From the NCBI RefSeq assembly GCF_001570525.1, contig NZ_BBXC01000008.1:186001-250000 (forward strand): a stretch of 64,000 nucleotides of DNA, written 5' to 3'. A program made the position numbers and the translations under genes. Numbering within the stretch: the first letter of the stretch is position 1; each line of letters begins with the position of its first letter. The DNA comes from Herbidospora sakaeratensis (lineage in GTDB: Bacteria; Actinomycetota; Actinomycetes; Streptosporangiales; Streptosporangiaceae). The notes below the pieces were generated by a model, which was not told the DNA's origin, made no database searches, and saw nothing but the letters and a program-made list of their open reading frames with translations. Positions 45,504-54,189 of this stretch are shown here, in pieces.

Positions 45504-46424
45504 GTGAACGATCCATGGCCGAGACGGGCCGCCGCGCAGTTGTTCGACCGGCCCCGCACGACCGTGCCGGAGCTGGTGCGCGCGCTCCTGGCCGTACAGG
45601 CGCAGGATTCGAAGGCGGCGGCGCTGGCGCTGCGCGCCCGGGGCACCGGGTTCACCAGAGCGGATGTCGAACAGGCCATCCGGGCCAAGGAGATCGTCCG
45701 CGCCTGGGGGCCGCGCGGCACGCTGCACCTGATCGCCGCCGACGACCTGCCCTGGCTGCTCTCCCTCACCCGGCCCTCGACGGCCACCATCGCCCGGCGT
45801 CTCACGCAGCTCGGCGTCACCGGCGACGACCTGGCCGGGCGGGTCGAGAAGGCCACCTACGGGCAGGGCCCGCTCACCAAGGCCGAGCTCGGCGAGCGGC
45901 TGCGGGCCGAGGGGCAGGCGATCATCCATCTGGCCGCGCTGGCGGCCGAGCGGGGGCGGCTGGTGCTCGGGCCCGACAAGGGCGGCAAGGCGACCTACGT
46001 GCACGCCGCCGACTGGCTGGGCGCGCCGATCGCCTTCGAGCCCGATCGGGACAAGGCTCTCAAGGAGCTCGGGACGCGCTACGCACGGGCGCACGCCCCG
46101 GCCACGCCCGAGGACCTCGCCTACTGGTCGGGGGTGAGCCTGAAAGAGGCGCGGCGGGCGCATCAGGACGTACCGGAGAAAGAGCCGTGGGAAGGCACCC
46201 GGCTGGTGCCCGCCTTCGATGAGTTTCTGCTCGGCTGGAAGGAACGTGCCCCGATGACCGTTCCAACGGCGACGATCGTGCCGGGCGGGGGAATGATCCG
46301 CCCGGCCGTTGTCAAGGACGGGAAGATCGTCGCAACGTGGTCGCTCGGTGGAAATGATCGCGAAATTCGAGCCGATGAGGAATTCGCGGACATCGCGAAT
46401 TTCCTTCACATCACCAGCAAATAG
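45504..46424 (+). CDS. AlkZ-like winged-helix DNA glycosylase
   Basis: A 306-residue protein of the HTH_42 family. LLAVQAQDSKAAALALRAR contains the QxQ motif (Gln32, Gln34), which in AlkZ performs water activation for cleavage of the damaged base, so it should be active. IVRAWGPRGTLHLIAADDLPWLL and WSGVSLKEARRA are other family segments. AlkZ enzymes unhook interstrand DNA crosslinks and are often tied to resistance to DNA-damaging metabolites. It is divergent from the SMC-like operon, which hints at a joint DNA-repair or defence module. It overlaps the M50-like gene by 19 bases. Confidence 0.82.
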   Translation: MNDPWPRRAAAQLFDRPRTTVPELVRALLAVQAQDSKAAALALRARGTGFTRADVEQAIRAKEIVRAWGPRGTLHLIAADDLPWLLSLTRPSTATIARRLTQLGVTGDDLAGRVEKATYGQGPLTKAELGERLRAEGQAIIHLAALAAERGRLVLGPDKGGKATYVHAADWLGAPIAFEPDRDKALKELGTRYARAHAPATPEDLAYWSGVSLKEARRAHQDVPEKEPWEGTRLVPAFDEFLLGWKERAPMTVPTATIVPGGGMIRPAVVKDGKIVATWSLGGNDREIRADEEFADIANFLHITSK

Positions 46425-47188
46425 CCGCCGTATCCCAATGCCACCACTGACACCACGAAAAACAGAAACACCCATAATGCGCCGGGGACCCGCGTGAGCC
46501 GGGCGAGCTGGTCGGCGTCGGAGTCGGGAGCCCGCCCGCGCCGCCGCTTGCGCTGGAGTTCGAGGATGGGCCGCACCCCGCCGAGCATGAGGAACCAGGC
46601 CGCGCCGTAGGCCACCACGCCCTGCACGTCGGGCGTCGCCAGCCACGACACGCAGAACACCGCGCCGCCGACCGCCAGCAGCGAGACCACCCCGAACACG
46701 TTCCTGATCAGCAGGAGCATGCAGGTGAGCAGCACGAGCACCAGCCACAGCAGCAGCGTCACGTGCCCGGCGTCGGTCAGCCACGCGGCGCCCAGCCCGA
46801 CGAGCGAGGGGGCGATGTAGCCGGCCGCCGCCGTCAGCACCATGCCCGGGCCGGTCGGCCGGCCGCGCGTCAGCGTCACCCCCGAGGTGTCGGAGTGGAG
46901 CCGGATGCCACGCAGCTTGCGCCGGGTCAGCACCGCCATCAGGGCGTGCCCGCCCTCGTGGGCGATCGTGATCAGGCCGCGCGACAGATGCCAGGTCTGC
47001 GGATAGGCCACGATGCCGAAGGCCACGACGCCCGCGACGGCGATCACCCACAGCGGCGGCGCCGGATGGGTGTCGATGAGCTGGTTCCAGAGGGCTTTCA
47101 GGGGGCCACCTCCCGAGAGGAAGCCTAGGGGCTTCGGCGCCTCAGAGGATTGATCCGGGTATGGAGGGATAACGTCACTCTGTGGCAA
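46406..47188 (-). CDS. M50-like membrane metallopeptidase
   Basis: A 260-residue membrane protein with about six hydrophobic segments. ITIAHEGGHALMA holds HExxH, the zinc site of M50 proteases, facing the membrane; the second LDG-type motif is not clear. It may cleave within the membrane. The start is uncertain. TTG 47188 has no ribosome site and overlaps the CorA start, while a perfect GGAGGT sits six bases before an in-frame CTG at 47101, giving 231 residues. The family match is reasonable. Confidence 0.75.
   Translation of the reverse strand: MPQSDVIPPYPDQSSEAPKPLGFLSGGGPLKALWNQLIDTHPAPPLWVIAVAGVVAFGIVAYPQTWHLSRGLITIAHEGGHALMAVLTRRKLRGIRLHSDTSGVTLTRGRPTGPGMVLTAAAGYIAPSLVGLGAAWLTDAGHVTLLLWLVLVLLTCMLLLIRNVFGVVSLLAVGGAVFCVSWLATPDVQGVVAYGAAWFLMLGGVRPILELQRKRRRGRAPDSDADQLARLTRVPGALWVFLFFVVSVVALGYGGYLLVM
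47170..47181 (+). promoter_or_regulatory. Leaderless -10 element for CorA
   Basis: TAACGT (47170-47175), six bases, then GTG 47182. Same spacing as at 45492, so a leaderless transcript is likely. Confidence 0.5.
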
Positions 47189-48294
47189 AGCTGCGAATGC
47201 GGACCTGGATGAGACGAGACGCCTCCCCCGAGGCGTCGATGGACCCCCGTAAGCCTGAAGACGCGCTGGTCAGACAGAGCGTCATCGACAACGCGATCTA
47301 TCTGAACGGGCACCGGATCGACTCACCCCTGTCCCTCGCGGGCGCGTTCGCCTCACTGCGCGCCAACCCGGGGTCGATGGCGTGGATAGGCCTCTATCGC
47401 CCCGAGGACACCGAACTGCTCAAGGTCGCCGAGGAGTTCGGGCTGCACGACCTCGCCATCGAGGACGCCATCGTGGCCCACCAGCGGCCCAAGGCCGACC
47501 GGTACGGCGACACCCTGTTCATGGTGCTGCGGGCGGCCAACTACCTCGACGCCGAGGAGGAGGTCGCCTTCGGCGAGCTGCACATCTTCCTCGGCCCCGA
47601 CTTCGTGATCACCGTCCGCCACAGCGAGGCCCCCGACCTGTCGCTGGTCCGCAAGCGCATGGAGAACGACCCCGACCTGCTCCGCCAGGGCCCGCAGGCG
47701 GTCTTGTACGCCATCCTCGACGCCGTCGTCGACGCCTACGCCCCCGTGGTCGCCGGCCTGCAGAACGACATCGACGAGATCGAGGTGCAGGTCTTCGGCG
47801 GCGACCCGGCGGCCCCCCGGCGCATCTACGAGTTGTCGCGCGAGGTCATCGAGTTCCAGCGGGCCACCCTGCCGCTCACCCAGATGCTCGACGGCTTCAT
47901 CCAGCACGCCCCGAAGTTCGGCGTCGACGAGGAGCTGCAGAGCTACCTGCGCGACGTGGCCGACCACGCGATCACCGTGACCGAGCGGGTGGCCGGGTTC
48001 CGGCAGATGCTCCAGGACATCCTGATCGTCAACTCCACCCTGGTCAGCCAGGCCCAGAACGAGGAGATGACCAAGCTCACCGGCGCCAGCATCGCCCAGG
48101 GCGACGAGGTCAAGAAGATCTCCGCGTGGGCGGCCATCCTGTTCGCCCCCACCCTGGTCGGCACGATCTACGGGATGAACTTCGACCACATGCCCGAGCT
48201 GCACTGGGCGTTCGGCTACCCGTTCGCGGTGCTGCTCATGGGGTGTGTCTGCCTGACGCTGTACGTCGTGTTCAAACGCCGCGACTGGTTGTAA
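47182..48294 (+). CDS. corA: CorA-type magnesium/cobalt channel
   Basis: A 370-residue CorA. A large cytosolic helical domain is followed by two C-terminal membrane helices (about 308-330, 340-362) flanking the selectivity motif GMN in IYGMNFDHMPEL, and a basic tail FKRRDWL. It forms a pentameric Mg2+ channel. GTG 47182 is preferred for the leaderless promoter just upstream. It overlaps the start of the opposite M50-like gene if that uses TTG 47188. Confidence 0.92.
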   Translation: MAKLRMRTWMRRDASPEASMDPRKPEDALVRQSVIDNAIYLNGHRIDSPLSLAGAFASLRANPGSMAWIGLYRPEDTELLKVAEEFGLHDLAIEDAIVAHQRPKADRYGDTLFMVLRAANYLDAEEEVAFGELHIFLGPDFVITVRHSEAPDLSLVRKRMENDPDLLRQGPQAVLYAILDAVVDAYAPVVAGLQNDIDEIEVQVFGGDPAAPRRIYELSREVIEFQRATLPLTQMLDGFIQHAPKFGVDEELQSYLRDVADHAITVTERVAGFRQMLQDILIVNSTLVSQAQNEEMTKLTGASIAQGDEVKKISAWAAILFAPTLVGTIYGMNFDHMPELHWAFGYPFAVLLMGCVCLTLYVVFKRRDWL

Positions 48295-48304
48295 ATGCGT
48301 CGAC

Positions 48305-48354
48305 ACCTCCGACTATCGAGATATATCTTTGAGAATATCTAGATAGTCGGAGGT
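48305..48354. promoter_or_regulatory. PadR operator: 13-bp dyad with two inner palindromes, includes the ribosome site
   Basis: ACCTCCGACTATC (48305-48317) and GATAGTCGGAGGT (48342-48354) are perfect arms. Inside lie two more palindromes, AGATATATCT (48319-48328) and TATCTAGATA (48336-48345). This AT-rich array fits PadR binding. The right arm contains the GGAGG ribosome site of padR, so a transcript starting upstream could hide it in a hairpin. Confidence 0.75.
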
Positions 48355-48360
48355 TGAGTC

Positions 48361-48849
48361 ATGCCCGCTCCCCCCATACCGTCGCTCCTGCAGATCAGGC
48401 GCGGCAACGTCCGCGCGGCGCTGCTCGCGCTGCTCGCCGAGGAGCCCCGCAACGGCCACCAGATGATCGAGGAGATCGCCCGCCGCAGCGGCGGGCTCTG
48501 GCGGCCCTCCCCCGGTTCGGTCTATCCCTCCCTCCAGCAGCTGGAGGACGAGGGCCTGGTCACGGCCGGGGAGTCGGCCGGCGCCCGCGTCTACCGGCTG
48601 ACCGACGACGGCCGGGCGGCCGCCGGCAGCCGTACCGGACCCGAACCCTGGACCGAGGTGGCCCAGGGGATGACCGAGGACCGCCACGAGATGCGGCTGC
48701 TCTGGGGTCAGCTCGCCGAGGCGTTCATCCACCTCACCCACGTCGCCACCGACGAGCAGGTGGCCCAGACGAAGAAGCTGCTCACGAGCACCCGCCGCGA
48801 GATGTTCCGCATCCTGGCCGGTGACGACGACGAGGACGGAGATCGATGA
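48361..48849 (+). CDS. PadR-family repressor
   Basis: A 162-residue regulator. The winged helix (about 15-90) has LLALLAEEPRNGHQMIEEI and WRPSPGSVYPSLQQLEDEGLV, the PadR signature, followed by a helical dimer domain. It probably represses its own operon with the exporter and is released by the exporter's substrate. The ATG lies seven bases after GGAGG within the operator. Its TGA overlaps the ATPase ATG (ATGA). Confidence 0.92.
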   Translation: MPAPPIPSLLQIRRGNVRAALLALLAEEPRNGHQMIEEIARRSGGLWRPSPGSVYPSLQQLEDEGLVTAGESAGARVYRLTDDGRAAAGSRTGPEPWTEVAQGMTEDRHEMRLLWGQLAEAFIHLTHVATDEQVAQTKKLLTSTRREMFRILAGDDDEDGDR

Positions 48850-49814
48850 ACGCCGTCGAGGTCACCGGGCTGGAGAAGTCCTACGGCAAGGTCGACGCGG
48901 TCAAGGGCATCAGTTTCGAGGTCGCGCACGGCGAGGTGTTCGGCTTCCTCGGCCCCAACGGCGCCGGCAAGTCGACCACGATCAGCATGCTCTGCACCCT
49001 GATCAACCCCACCGGCGGATCGGCCCGGGTGGCCGGGCACGACGTCGTCAGGGAGCGCGACGAGGTCCGCCGCAACATCGGCCTGGTCTTCCAGGACCCC
49101 ACGCTCGACTCCTACCTCACCGCCGAGCAGAACCTCCGCTTCCACGCCGAGCTCTACGGCGTGCCCAAGGCGGTCGTGCACGACCGGCTCAAGCAGGTCA
49201 TGGAGATGGTGGCCCTGTGGGACCGCCGCGACAACAAGGTGCAGACCTTCTCCGGCGGCATGAAGCGCCGCCTGGAGATCGCCCGCGGGCTGCTGCACTC
49301 CCCCCGCGTGTTGTTCCTCGACGAGCCCACGGTCGGGCTCGACCCGCAGACCCGCTCGGCCATCTGGGGCTACATCAACGAGCTGCGCCGGACCGAGGAC
49401 ATCACGATCTTCATGACCACCCACTACATGGACGAGGCCGAGTACTGCGACCGCATCGCGATCATCGACCACGGTGAGATCGTCGTCATCGACTCCCCCG
49501 AGGCGCTGAAGGCCAGCGTCGGCAAGGACCGGGTGCAGATCCACACCACCGACGACCAGGCCGCCATCGCGGCCCTGAAGGAACGGTTCGACCTCGACGC
49601 CGGCGTCCACGACGGCGCGGTGACCTTCGCGGTGGCCTCAGGAGAGGAGTTCGTGCCGAGACTGTTCGCCGAACTCGGGCTGCCGATCACCGGGGTCAGC
49701 GTGCACCGGCCCACGCTCGACGACGTGTTCATGAACTACACCGGCTCGACGATCCGCGACGCCGAGGAGTCGGGCGGGATGAACCAGATGATGAGAGCGA
49801 GGTTGCGCCGATGA
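48846..49814 (+). CDS. ABC exporter ATPase, DrrA-like
   Basis: A 322-residue ATPase. Walker A is GPNGAGKST, the signature FSGGMKRRLEIARG, Walker B VLFLDEPT and the switch TTHYMDEAE. A C-terminal DrrA-type extension follows the core (about 225-322). It powers the permease encoded next to it for export of a drug or lipid. Start and stop overlap the neighbours (ATGA at both), so the three genes are one coupled unit. Confidence 0.92.
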   Translation: MNAVEVTGLEKSYGKVDAVKGISFEVAHGEVFGFLGPNGAGKSTTISMLCTLINPTGGSARVAGHDVVRERDEVRRNIGLVFQDPTLDSYLTAEQNLRFHAELYGVPKAVVHDRLKQVMEMVALWDRRDNKVQTFSGGMKRRLEIARGLLHSPRVLFLDEPTVGLDPQTRSAIWGYINELRRTEDITIFMTTHYMDEAEYCDRIAIIDHGEIVVIDSPEALKASVGKDRVQIHTTDDQAAIAALKERFDLDAGVHDGAVTFAVASGEEFVPRLFAELGLPITGVSVHRPTLDDVFMNYTGSTIRDAEESGGMNQMMRARLRR

Positions 49815-50668
49815 CGGCGACCGAGATCGCCGCGGTACGGCTGCCCACGGGCGGCCTGGCCCACGACGTGCGCGCCGTGAAGGTCGTGCTGCGCCGGGAG
49901 ATGCTGCGGTTCGTCAACGACCACACGCGGCTGGTGTCGTCGCTGGCCCAGCCGATCCTGTTCCTCTTCGTCCTCGGCACGGGTCTGGGCTCGATCGTCC
50001 GGACCGCCATCCCGGGCCTGGACTACCGCACGTTCATCTACCCCGGCGTGCTCGCCATGACGGTGATCACGACGGCCATGTTCTCGGCCGCGTCGATCGT
50101 GTGGGACCGCGAGTTCGGGTTCCTGCGCGAGATGCTGGTCGCACCGGTCAGCCGGGGCGCGATCGTGCTCGGCAAGTGCCTGGGCGGGGCGCTCGTGGCC
50201 ACCGCGCAGGGCGTGATCATCCTGGCCATGGCCGGGCTGGTCGGGGTGCCGTACGACCCCGTCCTGATCCTCACCCTGCTGGCCGAGATGCTGCTGGCGG
50301 CGTTCACGATCACCGCGTTCGGCACGCTGCTGGCCGCCGGGATGAAGAACATGCAGACGTTCTTCGGCATCATGCAGATGGCGATCATGCCGATGATCTT
50401 CCTGTCGGGCGCGATGTACCCCCTGGCCAACCTGCCGGCCTGGCTGCACGTCCTGACGGTGATCAACCCGCTGACCTACGCGGTCGACCCGATGCGCGAG
50501 GCCGTCTTCGCCCACCTGACCGTGGAACCCCAGGTCATGGCCCTGCTGAACCCCGGCATCATGTGGTTCGGCTGGCGGCTGCCGGTCTGGTTCGAGCTGG
50601 TCGTCGTGGCGGTGATCGGGTTCGTGCTGCTCCAGCTCGCGATCGCGCGGTTCCGGCGTACCGAATAG
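49811..50668 (+). CDS. ABC-2 type exporter permease, DrrB-like
   Basis: A 285-residue membrane protein with six hydrophobic segments. It has the ABC-2 hallmark IMPMIFLSGAMYPLANLP near the fifth helix and a cytosolic N-terminus. It forms the channel for the DrrA-like ATPase. It ends the PadR operon at a strong hairpin terminator. Confidence 0.9.
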   Translation: MTATEIAAVRLPTGGLAHDVRAVKVVLRREMLRFVNDHTRLVSSLAQPILFLFVLGTGLGSIVRTAIPGLDYRTFIYPGVLAMTVITTAMFSAASIVWDREFGFLREMLVAPVSRGAIVLGKCLGGALVATAQGVIILAMAGLVGVPYDPVLILTLLAEMLLAAFTITAFGTLLAAGMKNMQTFFGIMQMAIMPMIFLSGAMYPLANLPAWLHVLTVINPLTYAVDPMREAVFAHLTVEPQVMALLNPGIMWFGWRLPVWFELVVVAVIGFVLLQLAIARFRRTE

Positions 50669-50706
50669 AGAATGCCCGGGACGCGTGGGGTGTCCCGGGC
50701 ATTCTC
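50668..50706. terminator. Strong bidirectional hairpin terminator
   Basis: GAGAATGCCCGGGAC (50668-50682) and GTCCCGGGCATTCTC (50692-50706) pair perfectly over 15 bases with a nine-base loop. It lies between the exporter operon and a convergent gene, and should end both transcripts. Confidence 0.85.
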
Positions 50707-50717
50707 ACCTGCTGGTG

Positions 50718-51776
50718 TTACTTGACGAGCACCCAGTCGGACTTGCCGGTGCTGGGCTTGGTGTCCTTGTCGCCCGCGAAGACGACGCGCCAGTCACCCG
50801 ACTTCTTGGCCGTGGCCGTGGTCGAGAACTCGCCGGAGCCGTCGGTCCAGGCGGTCTTGACGTAGGTCCACTTGCCGTGCTTCGCCTTGAACCAGACGCT
50901 GACCTTGCCCTCGTAGCCGTCCCAGCGACCGTGGTCCCAGGTCTGCAGCTCGCCGACGAGGGAGAGCTTCTTGCCCTTCTTCACCGGTTCGGGGGAGGCG
51001 TTGAAGTCGACCAGCCGGCTGGCGGCGTCGGGCTTCGGCGGCCTCGGGCGGAAGACGGTGACCTGGTCACTGTCGCTGCTCGAACCGTGGGTGAAGCCCT
51101 TGACGCCGTCGTACTCGGCCTTCCACCAGCCCGACTTCAGGGCCTTGACGCGGACCGCGAAGTCACCGCGCCAGTTGGTGCGGTCCCAGGCGACGGTCCT
51201 CCAGCGCCAGGAGCCCTTCTCCTTGAACAGGATCTTGACCCGCTGGTCCTTGAGGCCGTCGGGGCCCTTCGAACCGAAGATGAGCAGCCGGCCCGACACG
51301 GTCAGCGCGGAGCCGAACTTGGCCGGCTCGGGGCCGGCGCCGAACCTGACGATGTCGGTCGACCAGACCTGGACGACGTGGAAGCCCTTGGAGGCTTCGG
51401 TGGCGCCGGAGGGGTTGCTCGCCTTGATCGCGAGCGTCCAGTCGCCGGCGGCGTCGCCACGGCCGAACTGGTAGGTCCCGACGTACTTCTTGCTGGTGGT
51501 GATGGTCGGGACGTCGGCCTTCTCGAGCTTGAGCGGCACCGCGGCGCCGCCCTTGGGCGTGATCGTCGCCGACACGTCCGTGGCGATGTTCCCCGCGATG
51601 AAGGAGAACGTCGCGGTGACCTTGTCACGGCTGGTCACGACCACGGGACTGGGGTTGATCGTGATGTCGGACACGGTCGGCTTCTCCGCCGTGGAGGCGT
51701 TCGCCGCGGTGCCGGTGACTAATCCCACCGACGCCACGGCAGCCGCGAGAATCACGGCGCTGATGCGTTTCAACAT
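50718..51776 (-). CDS. Secreted protein with Ig-like repeats
   Basis: A 352-residue protein with a signal peptide (MLKRISAVILAAAVASVGL..., cleavage near NAST). The mature part shows three beta-rich, Trp- and Lys-rich repeats of about 100 residues, each with a V.F/Y...G.W pattern like bacterial Ig-like domains. SPVVVTSRDKVT, EPAKFGSALTVSG and EPVKKGKKLSLVG mark their starts. It is likely a surface or secreted protein that binds a ligand or matrix; no enzyme site is seen. Ribosome site GGAAGGAAAG precedes ATG 51776. Confidence 0.75.
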   Translation of the reverse strand: MLKRISAVILAAAVASVGLVTGTAANASTAEKPTVSDITINPSPVVVTSRDKVTATFSFIAGNIATDVSATITPKGGAAVPLKLEKADVPTITTSKKYVGTYQFGRGDAAGDWTLAIKASNPSGATEASKGFHVVQVWSTDIVRFGAGPEPAKFGSALTVSGRLLIFGSKGPDGLKDQRVKILFKEKGSWRWRTVAWDRTNWRGDFAVRVKALKSGWWKAEYDGVKGFTHGSSSDSDQVTVFRPRPPKPDAASRLVDFNASPEPVKKGKKLSLVGELQTWDHGRWDGYEGKVSVWFKAKHGKWTYVKTAWTDGSGEFSTTATAKKSGDWRVVFAGDKDTKPSTGKSDWVLVK

Positions 51777-51951
51777 GCGGGTTCTTTCCTTCCCCGGGTG
51801 TGTCGAACGCGACGTGAGGGTGCCGCGCTTTTGCCTTTCTAGTAGACGGCTTTTGCGGCGGAATGGTTTGATCTCCTGACATGTTGTGATGAAAACTTGT
51901 CAAATCCGGCCGGACTGCGCAAGGGGCAGGACGGCACGCACGAGGTGACGA

Positions 51952-51964
51952 CATAATCGGGCAT
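51952..51964 (+). promoter_or_regulatory. Leaderless -10 element for the fused E1 gene
   Basis: CATAAT (51952-51957) followed by seven bases and GTG 51965, with no ribosome site, indicates a leaderless transcript. Confidence 0.45.
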
Positions 51965-54175
51965 GTGGCGCGGGACACTGTTGAGACGCATTTCGCCGAG
52001 GTCGTCGGGGCGCTTCGCCCCCCGGCTGAGAAGGGAGACCCGGAGCGTCCAGTCCGTCCCGGTTCACCACTGACCGGCAGACAGGCCAGAAAGGTGTACG
52101 ACGCCCAGCTGGCCAGCCGCCTCTGCGATGTGGCCGCGCGCTGGATGCGCGAGAACGACCTGGGCTACTACACGATCGGCTCGGCCGGCCACGAGGGCGA
52201 CGCGGCCGTCGCCCTGGCCGTGCGGGCGACCGACCCGGCGCTGCTCCACTACCGGTCGGGGGCCTTCTACCTGGCCCGGTCGTCGCAGGCGGGCCGGGTC
52301 GCCAACGAAGGGCTGCGCGACATCCTGCTCGGCCTGGCCGCCTCGGTCGAGGAGCCGATCGCGGGCGGGCGGCACAAGGTCTTCGGGCATCCGTCCCTGG
52401 CGGTGATCCCGCAGACGTCCACGATCGCCAGCCACCTGCCGCGCGCGGTCGGCGTGGCGTTCGCCATCGAACGGGGCCGCCAGCTCGGCGCGTCCGGCCC
52501 GTGGGAGGCCGACGCCATCGCGGTCTGCAGCTTCGGCGACGCGTCGGTCAACCACGCGAGCGCCCTGTCGGGCTTCAACACGGCCGCCTACGGCGCCTAC
52601 CGGGGCCTGTCGCTGCCGGTCCTGTTCGTCTGCGAGGACAACGGCATCGGCATCAGCGTGCGCACCCCTCCCGGCTGGGTCGAGGCGTCGCGGCAGTCGC
52701 TGATCGAGTACTTCACCGCCGACGGCTCCGACGTCGCCGAGACCTACGCGGCCGCGCGCAAGGCCGCCGCCCACGTCCGCGAGACCCGGTCCCCCGCCTA
52801 CCTCCACCTGAAGACGGTCCGCCTGATGGGCCACGCGGGCTCCGACGTCGAGATCGGCTACCGCACCCGCCGCGAGATCGCCGCCGACCTGGCGCACGAC
52901 CCGCTCGTGGCGACCGCCCGGCTCCTGGTCGAGGCGGGCCTGGAGACCCCCGACGGCCTCCTCTCCCGGTACGAGGCCGAGCGCGACCACGTGCTCAAGC
53001 TCGCGGCCGAGGCCGGCCGCCGGCCGAAGCTGACCAGCGCCCGCGAGATCATGGCCCCCATCTCCCCGCGCGACCCGCAGCGTGTCGCGGTGGAGTCGGC
53101 CCGCCCCCCGAAGGGCCGCGAGGAGCTGTTCCGCACCCTCCCCGAAGACGAGGGCCGCCTCACCCTGGCCCAGGCGATCAACCGCACCCTCGCCGACCAG
53201 ATGCTCGACGACCCCGGCCTGATCGTCTTCGGCGAGGACGTCGCCCGCAAGGGCGGCGTCTACGGCGTCACCCGCGGCCTGGTCCGCCAGTTCGGCACCG
53301 AGCGCGTCTTCGACACCCTCCTCGACGAACAGGCGATCCTCGGCCTGGCCCTGGGTTCGGGCGTCTCCGGCCTGACCCCGGTCCCCGAGATCCAGTACCT
53401 GGCCTACCTGCACAACGCCCTCGACCAGATCCGCGGCGAGGCGTCGTCGCTGAGCTTCTTCTCCCAGGGCGCGTACCGGAACCCGCTGGTCGTCCGCGTG
53501 CCGGGCCTGTCCTACCAGAAGGGCTTCGGCGGGCACTTCCACAACGACAACTCCGTCGCCGCCCTCCGCGACATCCCCGGCCTGGTGATCGCCGCCCCCG
53601 CCCGCCCCGACGACGCCGCCGCGATGCTCCGCACCTGCCTGGCCACCGCCCGTGCCCAGGGCACGGTCTGCGTCTTCCTCGAACCGATCGCGCTCTACCA
53701 CACGCGTGACCTGTTCGACGAGGGCGACAACGGCTGGCTGGCCCCCTACGCCCCGCCGTCGCGGTGGACGGAGACCCATGTCCCGGTGGGCCGCGCCCGC
53801 TCCTACGGCGACGGCCGCGACCTGACGATCGTGACCTTCGGCAACGGCCTCCGGATGAGCCTGCGCGCGGCGGTCCGGCTGACCCAGGAGGACAAGAGCT
53901 GCCGCGTCCTCGACCTGCGCTGGTTGTCTCCGCTGCCGATCGACGACCTGATGCGCTCGGCGGAACTGACCGGCAACGTGCTGATCGCCGACGAGACCCG
54001 CCGCACGGGCGGCGTCTCGGAGGCGATCGTGACGGCGCTGATCGACAACGGCTTCACCGGCCGCATCGCCCGGGTGACGTCACAGGACAGCTTCGTGCCG
54101 CTGGGCGCGGCCTCGGAGCAGGTGCTGCTGAGCGAGCAGGAGATCGAACACGCGGCGCACAAACTCCTCTCCTGA
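51965..54175 (+). CDS. Fused alpha-beta thiamine-dependent 2-oxoacid dehydrogenase E1
   Basis: A 736-residue fusion. The first ~360 residues resemble E1 alpha (YYTIGSAGHEGDAAVA, HRSGAF-like HYRSGAFYLA, CEDNGIGIS and GDASVNHAS in the thiamine site). The rest is E1 beta (VFGEDVARKGGVYGVTRGL, FSQGAYRNPLVVRVP, LIADETRRTGGVSEAI). It should decarboxylate a branched 2-oxoacid in a complex whose E2 and E3 are not in the window. Branched-chain substrate is likely given the leucine-type genes nearby. Fused E1 proteins occur in actinobacteria; the family call is firm, the substrate is not. Confidence 0.85.
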   Translation: MARDTVETHFAEVVGALRPPAEKGDPERPVRPGSPLTGRQARKVYDAQLASRLCDVAARWMRENDLGYYTIGSAGHEGDAAVALAVRATDPALLHYRSGAFYLARSSQAGRVANEGLRDILLGLAASVEEPIAGGRHKVFGHPSLAVIPQTSTIASHLPRAVGVAFAIERGRQLGASGPWEADAIAVCSFGDASVNHASALSGFNTAAYGAYRGLSLPVLFVCEDNGIGISVRTPPGWVEASRQSLIEYFTADGSDVAETYAAARKAAAHVRETRSPAYLHLKTVRLMGHAGSDVEIGYRTRREIAADLAHDPLVATARLLVEAGLETPDGLLSRYEAERDHVLKLAAEAGRRPKLTSAREIMAPISPRDPQRVAVESARPPKGREELFRTLPEDEGRLTLAQAINRTLADQMLDDPGLIVFGEDVARKGGVYGVTRGLVRQFGTERVFDTLLDEQAILGLALGSGVSGLTPVPEIQYLAYLHNALDQIRGEASSLSFFSQGAYRNPLVVRVPGLSYQKGFGGHFHNDNSVAALRDIPGLVIAAPARPDDAAAMLRTCLATARAQGTVCVFLEPIALYHTRDLFDEGDNGWLAPYAPPSRWTETHVPVGRARSYGDGRDLTIVTFGNGLRMSLRAAVRLTQEDKSCRVLDLRWLSPLPIDDLMRSAELTGNVLIADETRRTGGVSEAIVTALIDNGFTGRIARVTSQDSFVPLGAASEQVLLSEQEIEHAAHKLLS

Positions 54176-54189
54176 CCGGCCCGCGGGCC

